DNA from: Nonomuraea sediminis
GTDB taxonomy: Bacteria; Actinomycetota; Actinomycetes; Streptosporangiales; Streptosporangiaceae
Direction: 5' to 3'
DNA: 64,000 nt
NCBI RefSeq assembly: GCF_018531495.1
Contig: NZ_JAHDTI010000003.1
Coordinates: forward strand, 868,001-932,000
The translations under genes and the position numbers were made by a program. Of the stretch, positions 16,328 through 24,574 are shown in pieces (positions within the stretch are counted from its first letter, which is position 1; each line of letters starts with the position of its first letter). The notes beneath the pieces are model-generated. The model searched no databases. It was not told the DNA's origin and was given only the letters and a program-made list of their open reading frames with translations.

Positions 16328-19045
16328 TCAGGAAGTGTTATGAGCCCCGATCGCGACCAAGGCGCGGACCTCGGACCTGGACAGCGAGCGGCCCCGCTGG
16401 AACCAGTGGTCGAAGCTGCCGTCCGGCAGAGCGGCCCGGACCAGAGCGGCCTGGTGCGGGGCGTCCACGGGGTCCATCTCCTCGGGTGAGAAGCCGATCC
16501 GGGAGCCGAGCTCGGTCGCGGCGCCCAGCAGCATGGCTCCCCTGGTGGGGTCGCCCGCCACGGCGACGGCGGCGGCCATGCAGTGGACGCCGACCAGCCA
16601 TGACGTCACGTCACCCTCGCCGTCCAGGCCGGCCAGCATGGCGGCGCCACGGTCCACCGTGCTGTGATGGTCGCCCGACTCCAGGTCGATCTTCATGATC
16701 ATCCAGTCGACCGAGGCGCGGACGAACCCGTGCCCGCAGTCCTGAGCGATCGTCGCCGCCTGGGCGAGCCGCTGCCGCGCCGTGCCCGTGTTGCCCGCCA
16801 TGCGCAGGAGCATGCCGAGCACCATGAGCGCCTCGGCCTCCAGCCACCGCACTCCTGTACGGCGTGCTCGGGTGAGGGCGGAACGGGAGCGTTCCAACGC
16901 GCCGGGGGCGCCGCTGAGGGCCTCGAACAGGGGTCCGTGGACGAACGCCTGAGTCTCGCCCGCCTCGGCCGCCCGGCGCGAGGCCTCGGCCGCGGTGGCG
17001 AAGTCTCCCGCGAGGTAGCACAGCCCGGACCTGGCCAGGTGGACCGGTCCCAGGCGTTCCCTGCCGAGCTCGAGTGCGGTGGCGACCCAGCTCAGCCCCT
17101 CGGCCACGACCCCGTGCCGGTACCAGACCCAGTGCAGCAGGCCGACCAGGCGCACGACGTAGTCGCCGTCGCCCTCCTGCACCGCTGAGGCGAACGCCAG
17201 CCGGTGCTCGGGCAGCCGGGCGTGCAGCCGGGCCAGGTGGTCGCCGGCCAGGTGGTCGCGCAGGTGCGGCGCGGCGGCCTCCGCCTCGGCCAGCACCCAG
17301 GCGCGGTGCGCGGCGCGCGCCCCGGCGTCGATGCGGCTGCGTGCGAACAGCTTGATGGTCTCGAGCAGCCGGTAGCGGCGCGGGTCGGTGCCCGCCTCCA
17401 CGCTCACCAGCGACTTGCGCACCAGCGCGCTCAGCTCGGCGAAGACCGGCCTGCCGCACACGGCGGCGGCCGCCTCCAGGTCGAAGGGGGAGGCGAACAC
17501 GCTCAGCCGGTGGAAGACCTCCCGCTCGCCGCCGGTGAGCATGGCGTGGCTCCACTCCACGGTCCGCCACAGCGTCTGGTGCCTGCCGGGCTCGGCGCCG
17601 TTGTGCAGGACGGTGAGCCGGTCGTCGAGCTCGCCCGCGATCTGCTCGAGCGAGAGCACGCGGCACTGCGCGGCGGCCAGCTCGATGGCCAGCGGCAGTC
17701 CGTCCAGGTCGTAGCACAGGCGCCGGATCAGCCGGTCCTCCGCGGCGCCCGGCGTCCAGTCGGGGACGCTGGTCGCCGCGCGGGCCAGGAACAGCTCGTG
17801 TCCCTGCTCGGCGGGCAGCGGCCTGACCTCGTACACCACCTCGCCGGGCAGGCCGAGCGGTTCGCGGCTGGTGACCAGGATCCGCACGCCCGGCGTCCGG
17901 CCGGCCAGGGTTCGCACGGCCTGCCGTACGGCCTGCAGCAGGTGTTCGGCGTTGTCGAGTACCAGCAGGATCTCGCGGCCGCCGAGCACCTCGGCGAGCC
18001 GGTCGACGGTGGCGGCGCCCAGGATACCGAGGGCACCCGCCAGCGCGGCCGGCAGTGCGGCCGGGTCCTCGAGTCCGGCCAGCTCCACCAGCCACGGCCC
18101 GTCGGTGTCGGACCGCTCGCGGGCGCTCTCCAGGGCCAGGCGGGTCTTGCCGACGCCGCCGGGGCCGGTGAGCGTGACGAGCCGGTGTTCGGACACGAGC
18201 GCGCCGATCCGCGCGGGCTCGCCGGGCCGGCCGACGAAGCGTGACAGCGGGTTGGGCAGGTTCCCCGCGCGCGGCGGGGCGGGCTCCTGGGGTGCGATCT
18301 CGGCGTGCTGGGCGAGGATCGCCGCCTCCAACCGGCGCAGCGACGGGCCAGGGTCCAGGCCGACCTCGCGGCCGAGGATGTCGCGCACCTCGCGCAGCGC
18401 GGCGAGCGCGTCGGCCTGCCTGCCGCTGCGGTACAGGGCCAGGGCGAGCAGTTCCCAGCCGCGCTCGCTCAGCGGGTGCGTGCGGGTGTGCTTGTCCAGG
18501 TCCCCGACCAGCGCGGCGTGGTCGCCGAGCGCGAGCCTGGTCTCGTACAGGTTCTCGGTGGCGGCCTGCCGTACCGCCTCGAGGCGGGCACGCTCGGACA
18601 GCGGGAGGGCCTCGTGGACCTCGCCCCGCCACAGGGCGAGGGCCTCGGTGAGCAGGCCCGCCGCCGCCGGGTGCCTGCCCTCGCGCATGGCCCGCTCGGC
18701 CCGCGCCGCCAGGTCGGTGAACGTCTCGGCGTCCACCTGGACCCGGTCGGCGGACAGCCGGTAGCCGTTGCCCTCCCTGACCAGCACCTTGGCGGGCGCC
18801 CCTGCCGGGCGCCCGGGCTCGAGGACGCGGCGGAGCATCGAGACGTACGCGTGCAGCGTCCCCGTGGCGACCGCGGCGTCCTCGCCCCACGCCTCGTGCA
18901 GGATCCGGTCCTCGGAGACGGCGCCGCCGCGGGCCGCGACCAGTACGGCGAGCACGGCCCGCTGCCGTGGCCCACCCAGTGAGACGGGCCGTCCCGCGAC
19001 CGTCGCGGTCATCGGCCCGAGCACTCCAACACTGACCTCGGCCAT
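16328..19045 (-). CDS. AfsR/SARP-type regulator (winged helix - BTAD - NB-ARC - repeats)
   Basis: About 905 residues. An OmpR-type winged-helix DNA-binding domain (residues ~5-95, ending GNGYRLSADRVQVD) leads into a bacterial transcriptional activator domain (~100-245). An NTPase module follows: P-loop TGPGGVGKTR near 290, LLVLDNAEHLL near 365, and VTSREPLGLPGEVVYEVRPL near 395. The remaining ~400 residues are helical TPR-like repeats. The architecture is that of large SARP activators such as AfsR, which sense a signal and switch on neighbouring genes. The ATG at 19045 is preceded by AAGGGG; a GTG at 19051 is possible. It lies 46 bp after the flavin oxidase gene and before the M1 peptidase gene, all on the minus strand. 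Confidence 0.93.
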   Translation of the reverse strand: MAEVSVGVLGPMTATVAGRPVSLGGPRQRAVLAVLVAARGGAVSEDRILHEAWGEDAAVATGTLHAYVSMLRRVLEPGRPAGAPAKVLVREGNGYRLSADRVQVDAETFTDLAARAERAMREGRHPAAAGLLTEALALWRGEVHEALPLSERARLEAVRQAATENLYETRLALGDHAALVGDLDKHTRTHPLSERGWELLALALYRSGRQADALAALREVRDILGREVGLDPGPSLRRLEAAILAQHAEIAPQEPAPPRAGNLPNPLSRFVGRPGEPARIGALVSEHRLVTLTGPGGVGKTRLALESARERSDTDGPWLVELAGLEDPAALPAALAGALGILGAATVDRLAEVLGGREILLVLDNAEHLLQAVRQAVRTLAGRTPGVRILVTSREPLGLPGEVVYEVRPLPAEQGHELFLARAATSVPDWTPGAAEDRLIRRLCYDLDGLPLAIELAAAQCRVLSLEQIAGELDDRLTVLHNGAEPGRHQTLWRTVEWSHAMLTGGEREVFHRLSVFASPFDLEAAAAVCGRPVFAELSALVRKSLVSVEAGTDPRRYRLLETIKLFARSRIDAGARAAHRAWVLAEAEAAAPHLRDHLAGDHLARLHARLPEHRLAFASAVQEGDGDYVVRLVGLLHWVWYRHGVVAEGLSWVATALELGRERLGPVHLARSGLCYLAGDFATAAEASRRAAEAGETQAFVHGPLFEALSGAPGALERSRSALTRARRTGVRWLEAEALMVLGMLLRMAGNTGTARQRLAQAATIAQDCGHGFVRASVDWMIMKIDLESGDHHSTVDRGAAMLAGLDGEGDVTSWLVGVHCMAAAVAVAGDPTRGAMLLGAATELGSRIGFSPEEMDPVDAPHQAALVRAALPDGSFDHWFQRGRSLSRSEVRALVAIGAHNTS

Positions 19046-19091
19046 CCCCACCCCTTGCTACGTGCCGCAAGGATGGTAGCCGGAGGTGCGG

Positions 19092-20417
19092 TCAGCGCAG
19101 CAAGCCCGCCGGGTCCCAGGTGGCCTTGATCTTCGCGAGCCTGGCCGCGACCTCGGGCGTCGTGGCCACCGGGGCCTCGCCGCGCATCGTGGGCAGCCCT
19201 GCCCCGAGCGTCCAAGGCGCCATGGTCGCGAACAAGCCCGGCCCGGACGGTGCGCCCGGCGCGCCGACCACGAACAGGGTGTAGGCGGCGTCCCGCACGC
19301 CGAGCGCGTTCTCCTGCCGGGGCGCGCGGGCGAGCGCGCCGCCCAGCCTGCGCAGCTCCACCAGGGTGGGGGCGTCGGCCGCCTGAGGGCCCGCGGCCGA
19401 CAGGAGCGCGTCGATCGCCCCGTCCGGCAGCGCGGGCAGCAGGTCGCCGCGGTCCCAGACGGGCATCGGCTCGGTCGGGTCGTTGTGGATGGCGCCGAAC
19501 GCGGTCAGCGGCAGCTCCCCGACGGTGTCGATGATCGCCTCGGCGGTGGCCCGCATCGGCGCGAGCAGCCTGGCCCCCTCTGCCGGGTCGCCCGGGTAGG
19601 CGAAGCGCAGCGCCACCACGAACCGCCCCCGCAGCGGTTCGGGCAGCTGCGGCACGTCGGGGAGCCGCTGGAGCGCCAGCGAGCCGCACGCCGCGTCGGG
19701 CAGCCCGTCGTTCCAGTCGCGGAAGGCGCGCAGCAGGTCGGCGGCGTGCTCACCGGGGTAGAAGACGGTCCCGCCGTACAGGCTGGAGACGGGGAACAGG
19801 CCGACCTCCACGGCGGTCACGACGCCGAGCCCGCCACCGCCGCCGCGCAGCGCCCAGAACAGGTCCTCGTGCTGCTCGGCGTCCACCCGCCGGTGCGTCC
19901 CGTCGGCGGTCACGATCTCCAGGGCGCGCACGTGGTCGGCGGCGAAGCCGAAGACGCGGCCGAGCGGGCTGAGCCCGCCTCCCAGCAGGTAACCCACGAC
20001 CCCCACGCCGGGCGCGGCACCGGCGGGCGGCATCAGCCCGAACGGCGCGCACGCCTCCACCACCTCGCCCCAGCGGTTGCCCGCGCCGATCCGCACGGTT
20101 CTGGCCTGCGGGTCGACGGAGATCTCCCTGATGCGGGAGGTGTTGATCACCAGGGCGCCGTCCATGCCGCCGGGAACCGCGCCGTGCCCGGTGGACGTGA
20201 CGGCCACCGCGAGACCCTGCTCTGCGGCGAACCGTACCGAGGCGGCCACGTCCTGCCGGTCCAGCGCGCCCACGACGAGCGCGGGCCGCGCGTTCACGGT
20301 CGTGTTGAACGTGACCGCCTCGGCCTCGAACCCCTGGTCGTCCGGCCCGAGCACCGGGCCGGCGACCAGTTCCCGCAACTGCTTCACTGTCATGTCGATG
20401 TCACTCACGTGACCCAT
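19092..20417 (-). CDS. FAD-linked (BBE-type) oxidoreductase
   Basis: 441 residues of the vanillyl-alcohol-oxidase/berberine-bridge superfamily. The FAD domain includes FNTTVNARPALVVG, TSTGHGAVPGG (the histidine is the usual covalent FAD attachment site), GAGNRWGEVVEACAP and GYLLGGGLSPLGR. The second covalent-attachment cysteine found in bicovalent members is absent: LRGGGGGLGVVT. The C-terminus ends TWDPAGLLR, as typical. There is no signal peptide. The start is uncertain: ATG 20417 overlaps a possible -10 element, and GTG 20408 or ATG 20393 would also fit. Such enzymes often act in secondary metabolism or sugar/alcohol oxidation; the substrate is unknown. Confidence 0.9.
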   Translation of the reverse strand: MGHVSDIDMTVKQLRELVAGPVLGPDDQGFEAEAVTFNTTVNARPALVVGALDRQDVAASVRFAAEQGLAVAVTSTGHGAVPGGMDGALVINTSRIREISVDPQARTVRIGAGNRWGEVVEACAPFGLMPPAGAAPGVGVVGYLLGGGLSPLGRVFGFAADHVRALEIVTADGTHRRVDAEQHEDLFWALRGGGGGLGVVTAVEVGLFPVSSLYGGTVFYPGEHAADLLRAFRDWNDGLPDAACGSLALQRLPDVPQLPEPLRGRFVVALRFAYPGDPAEGARLLAPMRATAEAIIDTVGELPLTAFGAIHNDPTEPMPVWDRGDLLPALPDGAIDALLSAAGPQAADAPTLVELRRLGGALARAPRQENALGVRDAAYTLFVVGAPGAPSGPGLFATMAPWTLGAGLPTMRGEAPVATTPEVAARLAKIKATWDPAGLLR

Positions 20418-20428
20418 TTATGCCAGAA

Positions 20429-20465
20429 GCCGCTTGAGGTTGGATTAGAGGCTGCTTGAGGTGGG
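20429..20465 (-). promoter_or_regulatory. Direct repeat with 22-bp period, possible SARP binding site
   Basis: Two copies of GCYGCTTGAGGTKGG (20429-20443 and 20451-20465) are exactly 22 bp apart, upstream of the flavin oxidase on the minus strand. Read on the minus strand, the downstream copy is followed after 6 nt by CATAAAT, a plausible -10. SARP regulators typically bind heptamer repeats with 11- or 22-bp period placed about 8 bp before the -10. The AfsR-like regulator two genes away is the obvious candidate binder (inference). Confidence 0.5.
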
Positions 20466-20467
20466 GT

Positions 20468-21883
20468 TCAAGATCCGGCGAAGACCGGCGGGGTGCGCTC
20501 CTTCCACGGCATGGCCTGCTCCAGCTGGGAGGCGATCTGGATGAGCACGTCCTCGCGGCCGTACGGCGCGACGAACTGGACGCCGATGGGCAGGCCCTCG
20601 GCGCTGTGGCCCAGCGGGAGGCTGATGGCCGGGTGGCCCGAGGCGTTGAAGAGCGTGGTGAACGGGCCGTAGGCGATCAGGGATTCCAGCCAGGTCGCCA
20701 CCGTGTGCGCGGGGTCGTGGTAGTCGAGCGTGCCGTGCGTGGCCGGGAGCTGACCGAGCGTCGGTGTGACGAGCAGGTCGTACTCCGTGAGGTACGCGCT
20801 GACCGACCGTGTCAGCAGGTTCTGCGCGTCCAGGCCCGCCAGCAGGTCCAGCGCGCTGAACTCCCTGGTCAGCTCCACGAAGCGGCGCGAGACCGCCTCC
20901 AGCTTGGCCGGATCCGGTTGCCTGGGCGCCAGGAGGAGCTTGGAGGTGATGGCGATGCCTTCCGCGACCTGCGATCGCATGACCGAGTCCCAGTCGACGA
21001 CGGGGCTCGACTCGGAGACGAGATGCCCGAGGTCCTCAAGCACGCGGGCGACCTGGAGCGTCGCCGCGGCGACCTGGTCGTCGACCGCCACGCCCGACCA
21101 GGCCTTGGTGGTGACCGCCACCCGCAACCTGCCGGGATCGGTGCCGAGTTCGGACACGTAGTCACGGCGCGGAGGCGGTGCGGTGTACCTGTCGCCGATG
21201 CCCGGGCCGTGGACGGCGTCCAGGAGGTGGGCGGTGTCGCGCACCGTGCGGGTCAGGGCGAACTCGTAGGCCATGCCGAGCATCGCCTCGCCCGCGTCAG
21301 GTCCGGGCGTGATCCGGCCCCTGCTGGGCTTGAGCCCGACCAGCCCGCAGCACGACGCCGGGATCCTGATGGACCCGGAGCCGTCGCTGGCGTGTGCCAC
21401 GGGCACGGCCCCGGCCGCGACCAGGGCGGCCGCGCCACCGCTCGACCCGCCGGCGCCTCGGGACAGGTCCCACGGGTTGCGGGTCGGCCCGTGCTTGACC
21501 GACTCGGTGGAGAAGCTGAGACACAGCTCCGGCACCGTGGTGAGGCCCAGCGTGACCAGCCCGGCGGCGCGGAAGCGGGCCATCAGCTCCGTGTCGCGCT
21601 GCGGGACCACGCCCGGGATGGCGCGGCTGCCGAGGAAGAACGGCACGCCCGCGGCCACCGGCCCGTGATCCTTGATCAGGAAGGGAACCCCTGCGAGGGG
21701 TCCGACGGAGGCGTGGTCGAGCGCGGCGGGGAACACCGGCACGGTCAGGCCGTTCACTGAAGGATTCACCTGGTCCAGCGCCTGCCGGGCGGCGGCCTCC
21801 ACCTCGCCGGCGGTCACCTCACCCGAGCCGATGAGCTCGTGGATGCCGACGGCGTCGTACCTTGCGTATTCGTGCATGTCCAT
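20468..21883 (-). CDS. Amidase signature family amidohydrolase
   Basis: 471 residues. The catalytic Ser-cisSer-Lys triad is visible: the lysine in PFLIKDHGPVAAG near residue 69, the cis-serine in GAGGSSGGAAALVAAG near 147, and the nucleophile in ASDGSGSIRIPASCCGLVGL near 170. Family members hydrolyse amides such as indoleacetamide, nicotinamide analogues or aryl amides. This one lacks the extra domains of GatA, so it is a catabolic or general amidase. The start MDMHEYARYDA fits the family. It ends 51 bp before the flavin oxidase start on the same strand. Confidence 0.93.
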   Translation of the reverse strand: MDMHEYARYDAVGIHELIGSGEVTAGEVEAAARQALDQVNPSVNGLTVPVFPAALDHASVGPLAGVPFLIKDHGPVAAGVPFFLGSRAIPGVVPQRDTELMARFRAAGLVTLGLTTVPELCLSFSTESVKHGPTRNPWDLSRGAGGSSGGAAALVAAGAVPVAHASDGSGSIRIPASCCGLVGLKPSRGRITPGPDAGEAMLGMAYEFALTRTVRDTAHLLDAVHGPGIGDRYTAPPPRRDYVSELGTDPGRLRVAVTTKAWSGVAVDDQVAAATLQVARVLEDLGHLVSESSPVVDWDSVMRSQVAEGIAITSKLLLAPRQPDPAKLEAVSRRFVELTREFSALDLLAGLDAQNLLTRSVSAYLTEYDLLVTPTLGQLPATHGTLDYHDPAHTVATWLESLIAYGPFTTLFNASGHPAISLPLGHSAEGLPIGVQFVAPYGREDVLIQIASQLEQAMPWKERTPPVFAGS

Positions 21884-21955
21884 GTGATGAAGTCCGTTTC
21901 TTCGATCAGGAGAAGGGCAGCGCTCAGCGCCGCCAGAGGTTTCTGCCGGTGATCG

Positions 21956-22108
21956 AAGGACTTCTACGCTCGGTACATCGCCGCCATGCTGGCATCCCCG
22001 CCGCGGATCGTCGACCGATTTTCCGACGGGACCGGCCTCGACGAGGCCCGCCGTACGGTCCTGGACGCCCTCAGGACGAGGTGGATCTTCCAGCTAACAA
22101 TCGAATAA
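21956..22108 (+). pseudogene. Unidentified gene remnant (C-terminal fragment)
   Basis: The plus frame reads KDFYARYIAAMLASPPRIVD, then RFSDGTGLDEARRTVLDALR, then TRWIFQLTIE and a stop. The amphipathic helical pattern and codon bias look coding, but no start codon with a ribosome-binding site lies upstream. It resembles the C-terminal end of a longer, now truncated protein, which I cannot name. It occupies the otherwise empty 300-bp gap between the amidase and mreB. Confidence 0.35.
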
Positions 22109-22190
22109 CCGCAGTTTAGAGAGGGTCTGGTGGGGCATGCCCGCCTAAGCGTTGCAAAAATCCGATATGCCGCAAGGCGGGTGTTGTCCC

Positions 22191-23222
22191 ATGCCTGTGA
22201 GCCTGCCGTTTCTCGGACGTGACATGGCGGTCGATCTTGGAACCGCGAACACTCTGGTCTGTGTGCGCGATCGGGGGATCGTCCTCGACGAGCCGTCGGT
22301 CGTCGCGATCAATACGCGTAACGACCGGATCGTGGCCGTGGGAGCCGAAGCGAAACGGATGATCGGGCGAACACCCGGCTACATCACCGCCATCCGGCCG
22401 CTCAAGGACGGCGTGATCACCGATCTCGAGGTGGCCGAGCGGATGCTGCGCTACTTCATCCTCAAGGTGCACCACCGCCGCTATCTGGTGCAGCCGCGCG
22501 TCGTGGTGGCGGTGCCCAGCGGCACCACCGGCGTGGAGCAGCGCGCGGTCAAGGAGGCCGCGCTGCAGGCGGGCGCCAGACGCGTGTACCTCATCGAGGA
22601 GCCGATGGCCGCGGCCATCGGCTCCGGACTTCCCGTGCACGAGCCCGCCGGCAGCATGGTGGTCGACGTGGGCGGCGGCACGACCGAGGTCGCGGTGGTC
22701 TCGATGGGCGGCATCGTGACCGCCTGCTCGATCCGGATCGGCGGCGACGAGCTCGACCAGGCGATCATCTCGCACATCAAGAAGGAGCACGCGCTGCTCC
22801 TCGGCGAGCGGACCGCAGAGCAGCTCAAGATGCGGATCGGCTCGGCCAGCCCCGCCTCCGACGAGCCCGACACCGAGATCAGGGGCCGCGACCTGGTCAC
22901 CGGACTTCCCAAGAACGTGCGCATCACCGCCCAGGAGGTGCGTGAGGCGATGAGCGAGCCGCTCAACACCATCGTCGACGCCGTGCAGACCACGCTGGAC
23001 CAGTGCCCGCCGGAGCTGGCGGGCGACCTGATGGATACGGGCATCGCGCTCACCGGTGGCGGAGCGTTACTGCGCGGCCTGGACGTACGGCTGGCCGAGG
23101 CCACCGGCATGCCGATCAAGCTGGTGGACGACCCCCTTCGCTCGGTGGTACTCGGCGCCGGGCACTGCATCGAGCAGTTCAGCCGGCTTCAAGAGGTCTT
23201 CGTGCCGGCGCCGCGTCACTGA
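22191..23222 (+). CDS. mreB: Rod shape-determining actin homologue MreB
   Basis: 343 residues, the usual MreB length. The actin-fold phosphate-1 motif MAVDLGTANTLV is near residue 12, followed by IRPLKDGVITDLEVAERMLRY. The phosphate-2 motif is VVDVGGGTTEVAVVS near 160 and the adenosine motif GIALTGGGALLRGLD near 285. MreB polymers organise cell-wall synthesis at the membrane, in sporulating actinomycetes mainly for spore walls. The ATG at 22191 gives the correct N-terminus. It is the first gene of the mre cluster, 24 bp before mreC. Confidence 0.98.
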   Translation: MPVSLPFLGRDMAVDLGTANTLVCVRDRGIVLDEPSVVAINTRNDRIVAVGAEAKRMIGRTPGYITAIRPLKDGVITDLEVAERMLRYFILKVHHRRYLVQPRVVVAVPSGTTGVEQRAVKEAALQAGARRVYLIEEPMAAAIGSGLPVHEPAGSMVVDVGGGTTEVAVVSMGGIVTACSIRIGGDELDQAIISHIKKEHALLLGERTAEQLKMRIGSASPASDEPDTEIRGRDLVTGLPKNVRITAQEVREAMSEPLNTIVDAVQTTLDQCPPELAGDLMDTGIALTGGGALLRGLDVRLAEATGMPIKLVDDPLRSVVLGAGHCIEQFSRLQEVFVPAPRH

Positions 23223-23246
23223 CGAGCTCGGGAGGAAGTGGACGTC

Positions 23247-23966
23247 ATGCGGGGGCGCCTGGTGGCCGGCGCGCTGGTCGCGGCCGCCGTGGTACTGATC
23301 GCCTCGGACACGTTGTTCGGCCTGGACCCGCTGACCTCGGCGGGCGCGACCCTGGCCGGTCCTGTTGAGCGGCTGCTCGGCCGCGCCCCGACCGACGCCC
23401 AGGTCAGGGCGCTGGAACAGGACAACACCCGGCTCAGGGCCGCGCTGTGGACGGGTTCGCCGCCCCAACAGGTCCGCGAGGGGACGGTGACCGCTCAGGT
23501 CGTCGCGTACGGCGGGCGGCAGGGATACGCCGACACCGTCACCATCGACGCGGGCACCCGCCAGGGGGTGCGCCAGGACCTGACCGTGCTCGACCGCGAC
23601 GGGCTGATCGGCCGGGTGATCGCCGTCGGACCCGATACGGCCACGGTCCTGCTGGCAACCGACGCGACCGCGACGATCGGCGCCCGGCTGGCCGGCAGCG
23701 GCGAGATCGGCACGGTCACCGGCACGGGGCTGCGCGGCACCGGGCTGCTGCGGCTGCGCGTGCTCAACTCCCGCGCCGACGTGCGCCCCGGCCAGCAGGT
23801 GGTGACCTTCGGCTCCCGCAAGGCCCTGCCGTACGCGCCCGGCGTGCCGATCGGCACCGTGACCGAGGTCGAGTCCGGCTCCGACCCGCTGACCCGCACC
23901 GCGCTGGTGCGGCCCGCGGCCCGCTTCACCGCGCTCGACGTGGTGGGCGTGGTGGTGCCGTCATGA
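23247..23966 (+). CDS. mreC: Cell-shape protein MreC
   Basis: 239 residues. An N-terminal membrane anchor (LVAGALVAAAVVLIASD) is followed by a short coiled-coil (VRALEQDNTRLRAAL) and the double beta-barrel domain with DTVTIDAGTRQGV, GLIGRVIAVGPDTATVLL and VTFGSRKALPYAPGVPIG. The GGAGGA at 23231-23236 favours ATG 23247 over the GTG at 23238, which would overlap it. MreC sits outside the membrane and links MreB to PBP2 and RodA. The stop overlaps the mreD start (ATGA). Confidence 0.96.
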   Translation: MRGRLVAGALVAAAVVLIASDTLFGLDPLTSAGATLAGPVERLLGRAPTDAQVRALEQDNTRLRAALWTGSPPQQVREGTVTAQVVAYGGRQGYADTVTIDAGTRQGVRQDLTVLDRDGLIGRVIAVGPDTATVLLATDATATIGARLAGSGEIGTVTGTGLRGTGLLRLRVLNSRADVRPGQQVVTFGSRKALPYAPGVPIGTVTEVESGSDPLTRTALVRPAARFTALDVVGVVVPS

Positions 23967-24574
23967 GGATCGCCCTGGTGGTCGTGCTGGTGCCCCTGCT
24001 GCAGGTCATGCTGGTCAACCGGCTGCCGTGGCCCGGCGGGGTGACGCCGGACCTGAGCATGCCGGTCGCGCTGGCGCTGGGCCGCATCCGCGGCCCGGTC
24101 ACCGGCGCGGTGGCCGGGTTCGCGCTCGGGCTGGCGCTGGACGTCATCCCTCCTGCGGTGCCCCCGGTCGGTCACAGCGCCCTGGTGCTGTGCCTGCTCG
24201 GCTACGTGGGCGGCCGGCTGGAGCCCGCGCACGCGCTCGCGGCCGGGGTGACGGGTGGTTTCGTGCTGCTCTTCGGGCTGCACACGCTGCTGCACGGGGC
24301 CGAGGTGGTGTGGCCGCAGGCCAGGCAGGTGCTGCCGCTGGCCGTGCCGTACACCGTCATCGCCGCCCTCCCTGTCTGGATTCTCCTGAACAGGATCTTC
24401 AATGCGTCCTCGGCTGCTGGTGCTGCACATCCTGTTCGCCTCGCTGATGCTCATCGTCCTCGGGCGGCTGTGGGACGTGCAGATCCGCTCAGGCGACCGC
24501 TACGCCAAAGCCGCCACCGAGTCGCATATCCGGCACGTCGTCGTCCCGCCCGTGCGTGGGGAGATCGTCGATAG
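23963..24574 (+). CDS. mreD: Cell-shape membrane protein MreD, with an extended C-terminus
   Basis: 203 residues. The first ~145 form an ordinary MreD: about five hydrophobic segments, from MRIALVVVLVPLLQVMLVN to YTVIAALPVWILLNRIF, with PDLSMPVALALGRIRGP near the first loop. Instead of ending there, the frame stays open for 57 more residues that are Arg/Pro/Ala-rich and look like shadow translation of the overlapping PBP2 gene. The overlap with PBP2 is 173 bp. Either MreD carries an odd cytoplasmic tail, or a stop codon has been lost. Confidence 0.9.
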   Translation: MRIALVVVLVPLLQVMLVNRLPWPGGVTPDLSMPVALALGRIRGPVTGAVAGFALGLALDVIPPAVPPVGHSALVLCLLGYVGGRLEPAHALAAGVTGGFVLLFGLHTLLHGAEVVWPQARQVLPLAVPYTVIAALPVWILLNRIFNASSAAGAAHPVRLADAHRPRAAVGRADPLRRPLRQSRHRVAYPARRRPARAWGDRR

